A DNA stretch of 64,000 bases, taken from assembly GCA_902495455.1 (NCBI GenBank), contig CABUXJ010000007.1:46395-110394 (forward strand), read 5' to 3'. The notes beneath the pieces were generated by a model. It worked only from the letters and a program-made list of their open reading frames with translations. It ran no database searches and had not been told where the DNA came from. A program made the translations under genes and the position numbers. This stretch comes from an uncultured Prevotella sp. (GTDB lineage: Bacteria > Bacteroidota > Bacteroidia > Bacteroidales > Bacteroidaceae). Positions 35,006 to 43,586 of the stretch are shown in pieces (positions within the stretch are counted from its first letter, which is position 1; every line of letters starts with the position of its first letter).

Positions 35006-36040
35006 ATGGAAATAATCATCGGATTACTTATCATCGCCATCGGCGCCTTCTGTCAGTCAAGCTGCTACGTGCCAATCAACAAGATCAAGGATTGGTCGTG
35101 GGAAAGCTATTGGATCGTTCAGGGCGTCTTCGCATGGCTCATTCTGCCGCTGCTCGGCGCTATGCTGGCCGTACCGGAAGGTCACAGCCTGTGCGAACTG
35201 TTCGCAACGACAAACTCGTTTAACCTTTGGATGACCATCCTCTTCGGTGTCCTCTGGGGGGTCGGCGGCCTCACTTTCGGTCTGTCGATGCGCTATCTCG
35301 GCGTCGCCTTGGGACAGTCGATTGCCCTCGGAACATGCGCCGGATTGGGAACCATCATGGGTCCCGTGCTACTCAACATCTTCTTCCCCGAACTGAACGC
35401 CCTTGAGTCGCTGACATTTGCCGTCATTCTCGGCGTTGTTGTGACACTCGCAGGCATCGCCATCATCGGCGTGGCCGGCTCGATGAAAGCCGCTTCGCTG
35501 TCTGAGGAAGAGAAGAAGGCCGCAGTCAAGGACTTCAATTTCCCCAAAGGCTTGGCCATCGCCCTGCTCGCCGGTTTCATGAGCGGCTGCTTCAACGTCG
35601 GTCTGGAGTTCGGAAAGGAAATCAACTTCGGCGACTTGACGCCCGACATGTACAAGACGCTGCCCGCAACGTTCCTCGTTACGCTCGGCGGATTTGTCAC
35701 CAACGCCATCTACTGCTTCTATCAGAACAGCAAGAACGGCACGTGGGGTGACTACAAGAAAGGCAACGTATGGCTGAACAACGTGATATTCTGCGCCTTG
35801 GCCGGTGCACTATGGTACAGCCAGTTCTTCGGATTGTCGCTCGGCAAAGGCTTCCTCACCGAGTCACCGACGCTGATGACGCTCTCGTTCTGCATCCTCA
35901 TGGCACTCAACGTGGTGTTCTCCAACGTCTGGGGCATCATCCTCAAAGAGTGGAAGGGCTGCTCGCAAAAGACCATCGCCGTGCTCATCGTGGGCATCAT
36001 CGTGCTGATCATATCCTCATTCCTGCCGCAGCTCGTCTGA
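35006..36040 (+). CDS. rhaT: L-rhamnose/H+ symporter
   Basis: This imports L-rhamnose with protons across the inner membrane. It has 344 residues and 10 predicted membrane helices of the drug/metabolite transporter type. The sequence opens with GLLIIAIGAFCQSSCYVPIN and contains WGVGGLTFGLSMRYLGVALG and GFMSGCFNVGLEFGKEI, which are RhaT features. It is the third gene of the rha cluster. The extended hairpin in the gap before it may tune expression relative to rhaA. Confidence 0.93.
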   Translation: MEIIIGLLIIAIGAFCQSSCYVPINKIKDWSWESYWIVQGVFAWLILPLLGAMLAVPEGHSLCELFATTNSFNLWMTILFGVLWGVGGLTFGLSMRYLGVALGQSIALGTCAGLGTIMGPVLLNIFFPELNALESLTFAVILGVVVTLAGIAIIGVAGSMKAASLSEEEKKAAVKDFNFPKGLAIALLAGFMSGCFNVGLEFGKEINFGDLTPDMYKTLPATFLVTLGGFVTNAIYCFYQNSKNGTWGDYKKGNVWLNNVIFCALAGALWYSQFFGLSLGKGFLTESPTLMTLSFCILMALNVVFSNVWGIILKEWKGCSQKTIAVLIVGIIVLIISSFLPQLV

Positions 36041-36066
36041 CGAAACGGATATTTTCTAAAAGCATT

Positions 36067-36107
36067 GTGCCTCTAAATGACAGTCACCCGCTGTCATTTA
36101 GAGGCAC
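36067..36107 (+). terminator. Strong hairpin after rhaT
   Basis: GTGCCTCTAAATGACAG and CTGTCATTTAGAGGCAC form a perfect 17-bp stem with a 7-nt loop (TCACCCG) 26 bp after the rhaT stop. The trailing T-run is weak, so it may stabilise the 3' end rather than terminate. Confidence 0.65.
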
Positions 36108-36208
36108 AAAACGTTTATCTACATCACTACCGCACGCTTCTAATGAATCCACTCCATTCTCCCAAATAGCCAGTCAAACAGTTCCTACGAAACCACTTCA
36201 CTATTCCA

Positions 36209-36340
36209 CGGCTTCCACCGCGTCTCCCCACGACTTCCACCGCGCCTCAACACGACTTCCATCGCTTCTCAACACGACATCCACCGCTTCTCTCCACTGC
36301 TTCCATCGCGTCTCAATACGACTTGCATCGCTTCTCAACG
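36209..36340. repeat. Six imperfect tandem copies of a 22-bp repeat
   Basis: Units start at 36209, 36231, 36253, 36275, 36297 and 36319 with the consensus CGACTTCCACCGCTTCTCAACA. The period is exactly 22 bp, with a few substitutions per unit. There are no spacers, so this is not a CRISPR array. Confidence 0.85.
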
Positions 36341-36358
36341 AACGACATGTATAAACAG

Positions 36359-36397
36359 CAAAAAGCCTCGGGCTTCACAGCTTCGAGGCTTTTTTTA
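36359..36397. terminator. Bidirectional terminator between rhaT and rhaD
   Basis: AAAAAGCCTCG...CGAGGCTTTTTTT with A and T runs on either side of the stem. Confidence 0.85.
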
Positions 36398-36451
36398 CTA
36401 TAAATAGTAAGTAATAATGATTATATATGTAGTCAGTAGTTGTTTTGCAGT

Positions 36452-37261
36452 TTATTTAGGCAGATTGAACGCCTTGGTCATTTCGGCCATCTGAGCGTCG
36501 CTCATGCCCTCCGGCTCAAAGCCCATGCACTTGGAACTGATGTATATCTTTGCGCTCTTGGATAGCACGTCAATTTGGTCGAAAGCGTCCATCACGTCAA
36601 GTCCCTTGGCAAATACGCCATGCTTCTCCCACATGACCACATCATAGTCCTCCAATTCGCGGAGCGTTGCGTCGGCCAACTCGTTTGAACCGGGCAGAGT
36701 GTAAGGCACTATACCAAGTCCTAACGGACAGAAAGCCTTGGTCTCAGGTATCATTGACCACAATATCTTCGTCAGAACGTCCTTACCTAAGAACGCCTTG
36801 TTGTGGCTCATGGCAACGAGTTCAATGGGATGAGTGTGGACTGTTGCCTTGTAGGGCGATCCGCTCTCTATCAGATGAGCATGAACAGTCAAGTGAGAAG
36901 GCAATTCGCTTGTTGGCATTACGGCGTTGTCGGCGATTATGACATAGCTTGCGCAATCATCAAGGATGCGAATGACGGAACCGTTGTCCATCGGTCGGCG
37001 TGCCAAATCACGCATACGCTTGCCCGTACCTTTGCAGTAGAAATAGCAGCCTTTGAGCTGCGGAAGTGTCACTCCAATCTTAATAGGCTCACTGATGGCC
37101 GGCATCTGACGTATTTCGTCGTCTACAAGTTCGGTGACATTGACCGTTATGTTTCCTCCATTACGCTCAGCCCAACCGTTCTGCCACAGATAGCCGGCGA
37201 CCTCAGCGATTTTGTCCACCTCCTCTTTCAAGGCGGGACGGTTATTCAATATACTGTTCAT
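36452..37261 (-). CDS. rhaD: Rhamnulose-1-phosphate aldolase
   Basis: This cleaves L-rhamnulose 1-phosphate to dihydroxyacetone phosphate and L-lactaldehyde. It is a class II, zinc-dependent aldolase of 269 residues. Features are WAERNGGNITVNV (phosphate site), SELPSHLTVHAHLIES, the zinc ligands in ATVHTHPIELVAMS, and a third zinc His in MWEKHGVFAKG. It completes the rha pathway but lies on the opposite strand to rhaBAT, with its own promoter. The lactaldehyde reductase usually linked to this pathway is not in the window. Confidence 0.95.
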   Translation of the reverse strand: MNSILNNRPALKEEVDKIAEVAGYLWQNGWAERNGGNITVNVTELVDDEIRQMPAISEPIKIGVTLPQLKGCYFYCKGTGKRMRDLARRPMDNGSVIRILDDCASYVIIADNAVMPTSELPSHLTVHAHLIESGSPYKATVHTHPIELVAMSHNKAFLGKDVLTKILWSMIPETKAFCPLGLGIVPYTLPGSNELADATLRELEDYDVVMWEKHGVFAKGLDVMDAFDQIDVLSKSAKIYISSKCMGFEPEGMSDAQMAEMTKAFNLPK

Positions 37262-37291
37262 TATTATAAATGTGCTGTATTAAATCTGCCG

Positions 37292-37299
37292 CAAAGTTA
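37292..37299 (-). promoter_or_regulatory. -7 box for rhaD
   Basis: CAAAGTTA (TAACTTTG on the minus strand) is 30 bp before the ATG. CAAA at 37317-37320 could be the -33 TTTG, with a slightly short spacer. A second CAAAGATA at 37424-37431 might be an upstream promoter. Confidence 0.5.
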
Positions 37300-37537
37300 T
37301 ACCTAAATGTCGGTACCAAACGGAGTTTTTTGATTTTTAAACTTAAAAAAATGATATTTTTATTGATTTAAATCAATATTATGAACTTTCCCTAAGTCCA
37401 CCAGAGCGACCGGCATACCAATGCAAAGATAAATGAAATCCTGTTACTCACCAAACTTCTCACCAAATTTCCGACCAACAAGCACTGAATACACGAAAGT
37501 TTAGAGTGATTAATTTTGCGTTTCACCCAAATTACAC

Positions 37538-37545
37538 TACCTTTG
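37538..37545 (+). promoter_or_regulatory. -7 box immediately before the DUF6621-type gene
   Basis: TACCTTTG ends only 5 bp before the ATG at 37551, so the transcript would be leaderless or nearly so. Confidence 0.5.
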
Positions 37546-37550
37546 CAACT

Positions 37551-38144
37551 ATGAACAACAATCTTAACAACAGCAAATGGTGTGAGAATGTGATACTTGT
37601 CGATGCCGACTACGTGGACCGCGTGGCTTTCGACCTGACTGTCAACTTCGAGCGCATGATAGGTCGGCGCATCCCCAAGGCCGACATGGCACGCTGGATT
37701 GATTGCGTCGCGCTGGACGGTGGTCTGCGAGAGGGCAACCACGAGACGCAGGTCGTCTTCATACACGCCCAAAACCGCACGCAGATGGACAATTTTATCC
37801 CGGGCAGTTATACCGACGAACTGGACGGCAAGGCATTCAAGGACACCTTCGGCGAGTTTCAACTCAGCGCATTGCCCGTGGAGGACACCATGACCACGGC
37901 CTCCGACCTGTTTGTCGAGTCCCTCAGAGTGATCTGCAACAGCAAGGACGTGAAGCGCGTCATGGTCATACCGGACGCGGACAATATATATGATCGCGTG
38001 CGAGAGACGCTAAGGCGGGTCGACGAAGAGAAGCGTGTCACCGTCTTTGCCATGCAGCCGATGGCGGGAGGCAATTTCCGACAGGAGATATTGGGCTATT
38101 CGCTGATGCAGGCTCTTGGCATCAGGGCTGACGAGATACGCTGA
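37551..38144 (+). CDS. Conserved Bacteroidales protein (DUF6621-like)
   Basis: This has 197 residues from MNNNLNNSKWCEN. The start is set by the promoter box, which excludes the upstream ATG at 37506. The fold looks alpha/beta, with strands such as ENVILVDADYVDRVAF, TQVVFIHAQNRTQMDNFIP and VKRVMVIPDADNIYDRV. I recall this as a Bacteroidales-only family (DUF6621) that often lies next to the polyamine-type dehydrogenase gene found here 127 bp downstream. There is no membrane segment or signal. Function unknown. Confidence 0.75.
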   Translation: MNNNLNNSKWCENVILVDADYVDRVAFDLTVNFERMIGRRIPKADMARWIDCVALDGGLREGNHETQVVFIHAQNRTQMDNFIPGSYTDELDGKAFKDTFGEFQLSALPVEDTMTTASDLFVESLRVICNSKDVKRVMVIPDADNIYDRVRETLRRVDEEKRVTVFAMQPMAGGNFRQEILGYSLMQALGIRADEIR

Positions 38145-38271
38145 CGGACAAATGAACGCCGCGTCTCATCTGGCAGCTGCCGCTCAGGCCGCCACCGCTT
38201 CCGGCAAGACCGACCGGCGAAAATACTGGCAAGACAACAAAATAAAGAAAATAACAAATAAAACTAAGACA

Positions 38272-39510
38272 ATGGGAAAAGTATTGATGATTGGCGCCGG
38301 AGGCGTGGCCACGGTAGCCGCATTCAAGATTGCGCAGAATACGGACGTATTCACTGACTTCATGATAGCAAGTCGCCGCAAGGAAAAATGCGACAAAATC
38401 GTTGAGTCCATCCACAAGGCCGGACTGAAGATGAACATACGCACGGCACAGGTTGACGCCGACGACGTGGAACAGCTCAAAGCTCTCTTCAACGACTATC
38501 AGCCGGAGCTGGTCATAAACCTCGCCCTGCCCTATCAGGACCTGACCATCATGGACGCATGTTTAGCCTGCGGATGCAACTATCTCGACACGGCAAACTA
38601 TGAGCCGAAGGACGAAGCTCATTTCGAATACTCTTGGCAGTGGGCATACAAGGAACGCTTCGAGGAGGCCGGACTGACCGCAATACTCGGTTGCGGATTC
38701 GACCCGGGCGTCAGCGGCATCTACACCGCATACGCGGCCAAGCACCATTTTGACGAGATGCACACGCTCGACATCGTCGACTGCAACGCCGGAAACCACC
38801 ACAAGGCGTTCGCCACGAACTTCAATCCAGAGATAAACATCCGCGAAATCACGCAGAAAGGTCTCTACTATGAGGACGGCCAGTGGCTCGAGACCGAACC
38901 ACTGTCGGTTCACAAGCCCCTCACCTACCCCAACATCGGCCCTCGCGAGAGCTATCTGATGCACCACGAGGAGTTGGAAAGTCTGGTGAAGAACTATCCC
39001 ACGATACGCAAGGCACGCTTCTGGATGACCTTCGGACAACAGTATCTCACCTACCTCGACGTCATCCAGAACATCGGCATGTCGCGCATCGACGAGATGG
39101 AATATGAGGCTCCGCTGGCCGACGGCTCCGGCAAGACGGCACGTGTGAAGATAGTCCCGCTGCAGTTCCTCAAAGCCGTACTGCCCAACCCGCAGGATCT
39201 CGGCGAAAACTATGACGGCGAGACGAGCATCGGATGCCGCATACGCGGTGTCAAGGACGGCAAAGAACGCACATATTATGTATATAACAACTGCAAACAT
39301 CAGGACGCTTACAACGAGACGGGTATGCAGGGAGTCAGCTACACCACCGGCGTACCGGCTATGATTGGCGCGATGATGTTCTTCAAGGGCCTATGGCGCA
39401 AACCGGGAGTATGGAACGTCGAAGAATTTGACCCGGATCCCTTCATGGAACAGCTCAACAAGCAGGGTCTGCCGTGGCACGAGGTGTTCGATGGCGACCT
39501 GGAACTGTAG
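38272..39510 (+). CDS. Saccharopine dehydrogenase-family carboxynorspermidine/carboxyspermidine dehydrogenase
   Basis: This likely condenses an aldehyde with a diamine (forming carboxy-spermidine or -norspermidine) using NADPH in the alternative spermidine pathway used by many Bacteroidota. It has 412 residues from the ATG at 38272; the frame is open further upstream, but MGKVLMIGAGGVATVAAFKI is a textbook Rossmann start. Other features are ASRRKEKCDKIVESI, CNYLDTANYEPKDEAHFEYS and LGCGFDPGVSGIYTAYA. The decarboxylase partner is not in the window. The gene probably shares a transcript with the DUF6621-type gene. Confidence 0.85.
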   Translation: MGKVLMIGAGGVATVAAFKIAQNTDVFTDFMIASRRKEKCDKIVESIHKAGLKMNIRTAQVDADDVEQLKALFNDYQPELVINLALPYQDLTIMDACLACGCNYLDTANYEPKDEAHFEYSWQWAYKERFEEAGLTAILGCGFDPGVSGIYTAYAAKHHFDEMHTLDIVDCNAGNHHKAFATNFNPEINIREITQKGLYYEDGQWLETEPLSVHKPLTYPNIGPRESYLMHHEELESLVKNYPTIRKARFWMTFGQQYLTYLDVIQNIGMSRIDEMEYEAPLADGSGKTARVKIVPLQFLKAVLPNPQDLGENYDGETSIGCRIRGVKDGKERTYYVYNNCKHQDAYNETGMQGVSYTTGVPAMIGAMMFFKGLWRKPGVWNVEEFDPDPFMEQLNKQGLPWHEVFDGDLEL

Positions 39511-39785
39511 GAATGGTGAGTGGTGAATGGTGAGTGGTGAGTTGGTCGGCCTGCGGCCGATTTTGAGTTATTCAATTATGAATTGCCTGCGGACAGACCC
39601 GTGGTTAGTGATTCGTAAGTCGTAATTCACAACCCATAAATCGTAATTCGCTACTCAACCATACCACCCAAAATTCGTAATTGAACAATTCAAAATCGGC
39701 CGCAGGTCGACAAACTCACCATTCAACACTCATCACTCACCATTTGTAATTCATCATTCATAATTCAAAATTCATAATTAGCAAT
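39511..39785. repeat. Inverted-repeat element with GGTGAGTGGTGAA tracts, copy 2
   Basis: GAATGGTGAGTGGTGAATGG and GTTGGTCGGCCTGCGGCCGA at the left pair with TCGGCCGCAGGTCGACAAAC and CACTCATCACTCACCATTT at the right. It closely resembles the element after rsgA. The middle holds many AATTCGTAATT-type short repeats. No gene is present; recA begins right after it. Confidence 0.75.
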
Positions 39786-40817
39786 ATGGCAAAGAAAGAA
39801 GAAGAGGCCGCAATGAGCCTGCAGGAAGGCAAACTGAAAGCGTTGCAGGCGGCCATGTCAAAGATAGAAAAGGACTTCGGCAAGGGCTCGATAATGAAGC
39901 TCGGCGACGAACAGATTGAAAATGTGGAGGTCATACCGACCGGCAGCATCGGACTGAACGCGGCACTGGGCGTCGGCGGCTATCCGCGCGGACGCATCAT
40001 CGAGATTTACGGTCCGGAGTCGTCCGGTAAGACGACGCTCGCTATCCACGCCATCGCCGAAGCACAGAAAGCCGGCGGCATCGCCGCGTTCATTGACGCG
40101 GAGCACGCTTTCGACCGCTTCTATGCCGCAAAGCTCGGTGTCGACGTCAACAACTTGTGGATTTCACAGCCCGACAACGGTGAGCAAGCCCTCGAAATAG
40201 CCGATCAGCTCATACGCTCGGCCGCCATCGACATCCTCGTCGTCGACTCCGTGGCAGCCCTCACACCCAAGAAGGAGATTGAGGGAGACATGGGCGACAA
40301 TGTCGTCGGACTGCAGGCACGACTGATGAGTCAGGCTCTGCGCAAGCTCACGAGCACCATCAGCAAGACCAACACCACGTGCATCTTCATCAACCAGCTG
40401 CGCGAGAAGATCGGCGTGATGTTCGGCAATCCCGAGACGACCACCGGCGGTAACGCCCTGAAGTTCTACTCCAGCGTGCGTCTCGACATCCGCCGCGTGA
40501 CGAGCATCAAGGACGGTGACAACGTCATCGGCAATCAGGTGCGCGTCAAGGTCGTCAAAAACAAGGTGGCACCGCCCTTCCGTAAGACGGAATTTGAGAT
40601 AACGTTCGGCGAAGGCATATCAAAGATCGGCGAGATCGTGGACCTTGGCGTCGAATACGGCATCATCCAGAAGAGCGGCAGCTGGTTCTCATACAACGGT
40701 TCGAAGCTGGCCCAGGGCCGCGACGCCACAAAGACACTGCTCCGCGACAACCCCGAGCTCTGCGAGGAACTCGAAGCGCTCATCATGCAAGCCATCGCGG
40801 ACAAGACCAACGAATAA
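39786..40817 (+). CDS. recA: Recombinase RecA
   Basis: This DNA strand-exchange ATPase and SOS coprotease has 343 residues. Walker A is GPESSGKTTLA, with Walker B LVVDSVAAL. The DNA-binding loops are in the GDNVVGLQARLMSQALRKL region, and GNPETTTGGNALKFYSSVRL is also typical. The C-terminus is short and lacks the long acidic tail of E. coli RecA. No promoter stands out in the repeat element upstream. Confidence 0.97.
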   Translation: MAKKEEEAAMSLQEGKLKALQAAMSKIEKDFGKGSIMKLGDEQIENVEVIPTGSIGLNAALGVGGYPRGRIIEIYGPESSGKTTLAIHAIAEAQKAGGIAAFIDAEHAFDRFYAAKLGVDVNNLWISQPDNGEQALEIADQLIRSAAIDILVVDSVAALTPKKEIEGDMGDNVVGLQARLMSQALRKLTSTISKTNTTCIFINQLREKIGVMFGNPETTTGGNALKFYSSVRLDIRRVTSIKDGDNVIGNQVRVKVVKNKVAPPFRKTEFEITFGEGISKIGEIVDLGVEYGIIQKSGSWFSYNGSKLAQGRDATKTLLRDNPELCEELEALIMQAIADKTNE

Positions 40818-40845
40818 ATCTCCGTCACCGGACAAGCCCGACAGA

Positions 40846-40889
40846 CAAGCGGCCCATTTGCACATCCATGCAAATGGGCCGCTTGCTTT
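40846..40889. terminator. Bidirectional terminator between recA and the GH43 gene
   Basis: 17-bp stem CAAGCGGCCCATTTGCA / TGCAAATGGGCCGCTTG with a 6-nt loop, followed by CTTTTAT. Confidence 0.85.
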
Positions 40890-40906
40890 TATATCATGCG
40901 GTTGCG

Positions 40907-42514
40907 TCAGAGTTCGAACACGAAGTTATTGAGCGTGCAGACCGAACGCCCTTTCTCCTTAGAGTCAAAGAGGAAGAAGAGGGCGTGCTTGCCCTTCTTG
41001 CCCTTGGCGACAGCTATGTCGGCGGCCAGTTCCACCGGTTTCTTCTCCATGCCGGCGTCAATGGAGATTCGTCCGATTTCCATTCCGTCAAACGGACTGT
41101 CTATCAGGATTCTGATGGTCGCGTCGATGCCGGCAGGAGTGAGGTTGACGAGCAGACGCGCGTCGCGGCCGGCGATGGCGTCGAGATTGAAATACTTGTA
41201 TCCGACGGTCGAACCGGCGGTGTTGTTGACCACTGGAGCGTGGTTGATGCGCAAGTCGTACGGGCGGTCACGCTCCTCTATTTTCGGCCTCAACGCCTCA
41301 ACGTAAGAGCCGGAGAAACGGAATTTGGGGAATGATGCCACCGCCGGCTCGGGACCGGTGTAATAGCATGCGATGCCGGCAGAGTGGCGCTCGAGCGGAT
41401 TGAGCCCACCGAGTTCAAATCCTTCCGAAGTATATTCACCCTCCGTGATTTCGACTTTGCCGCCCAGTCCCTCCGTCACCTTGACCTCTATCGGTGCCAC
41501 CATCGCCTGACGCGAAAACTCGTTCGTCCCGCACTGGCGATGATAGAAGACATACCATTGGCCGCCTATCTCGAGTATGCTCCCGTGCGTGTTACCTCCC
41601 GGCGTCGCCGTGGCTATCGTCCGACCGTCGGGAGTGGTGAGCCGGCCGCGACCGTCGATCAGCGGGCCGCCATAGGTGAACGGGCCGAGCGGAGAGTCTG
41701 CGTAGGCGTAGGCCAGCGTATAGTTGGTCTGAGGCAGTCCAAACTCGCCGTCGTTGGTCCAACGACTGTAGACAAACACATATTTGTCCTTGATCTTACG
41801 CATCGACGAGGCTTCAAAGAAGCGGAAACGGGTGTCCTGATTTCTGCCCGCAATCATGTCTTTGACGACCCGTGTGCCTTTCTTGACGCACGCCATATTG
41901 CCGGCATCCAGCTCCGCGCCCCACGACTGCTCAAATCCCCAATAAGCGTAGACCTTGTTTCCGTCGACCAACACGGCCGGATCAAACCTCAGGTCACCGA
42001 CCGTCGCACGCGGATTGTCCGTACTCCAGTTACACACCTCAAACGGGCCGTCGGGCCGCGACGACCGCGCGACCATGCCGTTGCGTCCGCCGGCCTGATT
42101 GTTAGGATAGAGATAGTATGTCTTTGTACCGTCGGCCGCCGTCACCAGCGCCACGTCGGGCGCATAGAGCACATCGCCCTGACCGTTGGCATAGAGCAGT
42201 CGGCCGCGGGCATCCCTGCGCGACTCAAAGATGACGCCGTCAAAGCGCCACTCGTTGGGGTTTTCCACCGGTGCCGACCACACGACCTGGTCCCGGCCGC
42301 AATATTCGGTGACAAGATTGTCGTGGGAACCATACAGATAGATCCGATATCGTCCGGGATTGTCAGGGTCTTCAAAGATATACGGTTCGCCGTCGGGTAT
42401 GTATTCCCACAGAGGCAATATCGGATTGGCCCCGTCGGATGTCATCGGGACTGCCGCACCGCCCAGCAGCATCAGCGCCGCTGCCGCATACTTAACACAT
42501 GTTCTCATTTTCAT
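40907..42514 (-). CDS. Secreted GH43-family glycoside hydrolase
   Basis: This is predicted to release arabinose or xylose from hemicellulose side chains. It has about 535 residues. The start is placed at MKMRTCVKYAAAALMLLGG, a signal peptide; several ATGs upstream are in frame. The five-bladed propeller follows, with YIFEDPDNPG (first catalytic Asp region), LYAPDVALVTAADG, and FFEASSMRKI (catalytic Glu). A C-terminal beta-sandwich of about 130 residues (YKYFNLDAIAGRDARLLVNL) looks like a carbohydrate-binding module of the CBM6 type. With the CE7 esterase it hints at xylan or arabinan use. No SusC/SusD pair is adjacent. Confidence 0.85.
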   Translation of the reverse strand: MKMRTCVKYAAAALMLLGGAAVPMTSDGANPILPLWEYIPDGEPYIFEDPDNPGRYRIYLYGSHDNLVTEYCGRDQVVWSAPVENPNEWRFDGVIFESRRDARGRLLYANGQGDVLYAPDVALVTAADGTKTYYLYPNNQAGGRNGMVARSSRPDGPFEVCNWSTDNPRATVGDLRFDPAVLVDGNKVYAYWGFEQSWGAELDAGNMACVKKGTRVVKDMIAGRNQDTRFRFFEASSMRKIKDKYVFVYSRWTNDGEFGLPQTNYTLAYAYADSPLGPFTYGGPLIDGRGRLTTPDGRTIATATPGGNTHGSILEIGGQWYVFYHRQCGTNEFSRQAMVAPIEVKVTEGLGGKVEITEGEYTSEGFELGGLNPLERHSAGIACYYTGPEPAVASFPKFRFSGSYVEALRPKIEERDRPYDLRINHAPVVNNTAGSTVGYKYFNLDAIAGRDARLLVNLTPAGIDATIRILIDSPFDGMEIGRISIDAGMEKKPVELAADIAVAKGKKGKHALFFLFDSKEKGRSVCTLNNFVFEL

Positions 42515-42659
42515 AATTGGCATATTCATTAGATTTCGCTTTGATAATACAGGAATAATGCTGACAAGCGCAAAAGGACTGTCAAAATGCAAAAGAACAC
42601 GCAGTCGGGACATTGCGTTTTGACCCAGCCTCAATCACAGAGGTGCAACCTATCTTATG

Positions 42660-42667
42660 CAAAGATA
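42660..42667 (-). promoter_or_regulatory. -7 box for the GH43 gene
   Basis: CAAAGATA (TATCTTTG on the minus strand) about 145 bp before the chosen start. Confidence 0.45.
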
Positions 42668-42927
42668 AACATTAATTACGATACTACTTCCTCAGAAACG
42701 ACAAAAATACGGGCCGTAGCATCTTTGTCAGAAAAATTCTGAATTTAATGGCAAAAATACGGGGTACTTTTTAAAATTTTTCCGCCGTGCTCTCAAATTT
42801 CGCAAGCATGCGAGCATTATTTTCATGCCTTTTTGTCAGTTTCGCGATGTGTCATTTTGACGGTTTTCACATATCCTTGTGTTTCAAGCATTTACAAATC
42901 CATGTCATTTTACGCCCATCCCAAGAG

Positions 42928-43040
42928 CCTGCCGTAAGGCCCTTACGACATTGCAACGGGGCCGCCGTTGCAATGCAATAGCGGCCCCGTTGCAATCCAA
43001 CGAGGGCCCCGTTGCGACCCCGGGAGGGCCCCGTTGGTCG
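42928..43040. repeat. GC-rich palindromic intergenic repeat, copy D
   Basis: It begins GCCGTAAGGCCCTTACGACA and runs through GCAACGGGGCCGCCGTTGC, GCGGCCCCGTTGCAATCC and GAGGGCCCCGTTGCGACC to GGGAGGGCCCCGTTGGTCG. The modules are those of copies A-C but shuffled. Confidence 0.8.
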
Positions 43041-43586
43041 ACCGCGGCCACATTTTTGCGCTTTCCCGAGCGTCAAAAAACCGCGAAATTTTGCAGTTCC
43101 GACGAGCCGTAAGGCCCTTACGGCATCCCAATCGCCACCTTTTGGAGAGTCAGAGGGGGCTGTCTGCGATTGCCGTCGGAGCCTGTAAGGGCCTTATCGC
43201 TCATGGGAAAGCCGAAAAACGAGAAGTTAGGAAGAGCGGATTTTGTAAAAAAAAGATATTCTTGCCCGGTAAAACATTCACTTCATCCGGCATTTGGAGT
43301 GATATAGCCGCATGCACCTCCACCGTAGGGACATAGTCTTGTCTTTGCCCGCCCGACAATCGTTGATTATCAACACATTACAGGCGGCCAGATACAAGAA
43401 TGTGTCCCTAGCAGCGAAGAAACCGCGGAGGTGAGACAGTATATATTATCGGGTAAGCCTCCCATAAGATACAACAACGACCTTTCGGCTTCTCTTTGCC
43501 ATAAAAACAAATCTGTGGCAAAGGACCGACGCTCATGTTCCGCCACTCCTTTGCCACAGACTTGTCTATGTGTTGTCACGACGCGG

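Larger units (their letters stand above)
36041..36451. other. Convergent rhaT/rhaD intergenic region
   Basis: About 410 bp with no gene. It holds a 17-bp-stem hairpin right after rhaT, six 22-bp tandem repeats and a bidirectional terminator. Confidence 0.75.
42515..43586. other. Long gap upstream of the GH43 gene with GC-rich palindromic repeat
   Basis: About 1.07 kb with no credible gene. It contains the GH43 promoter, GC-rich repeat copy D (42,928-43,040) and satellite fragments near 43,107-43,130 (GCCGTAAGGCCCTTACGGC) and 43,180-43,200. From 43,200 to 43,586 I see nothing identifiable. Confidence 0.7.

Noticed and set aside
36209..36340. Possible CRISPR array
   Set aside because: The units are contiguous 22-bp repeats with no spacers and no cas genes nearby; the 44-bp array at 4472 fails for the same reason.
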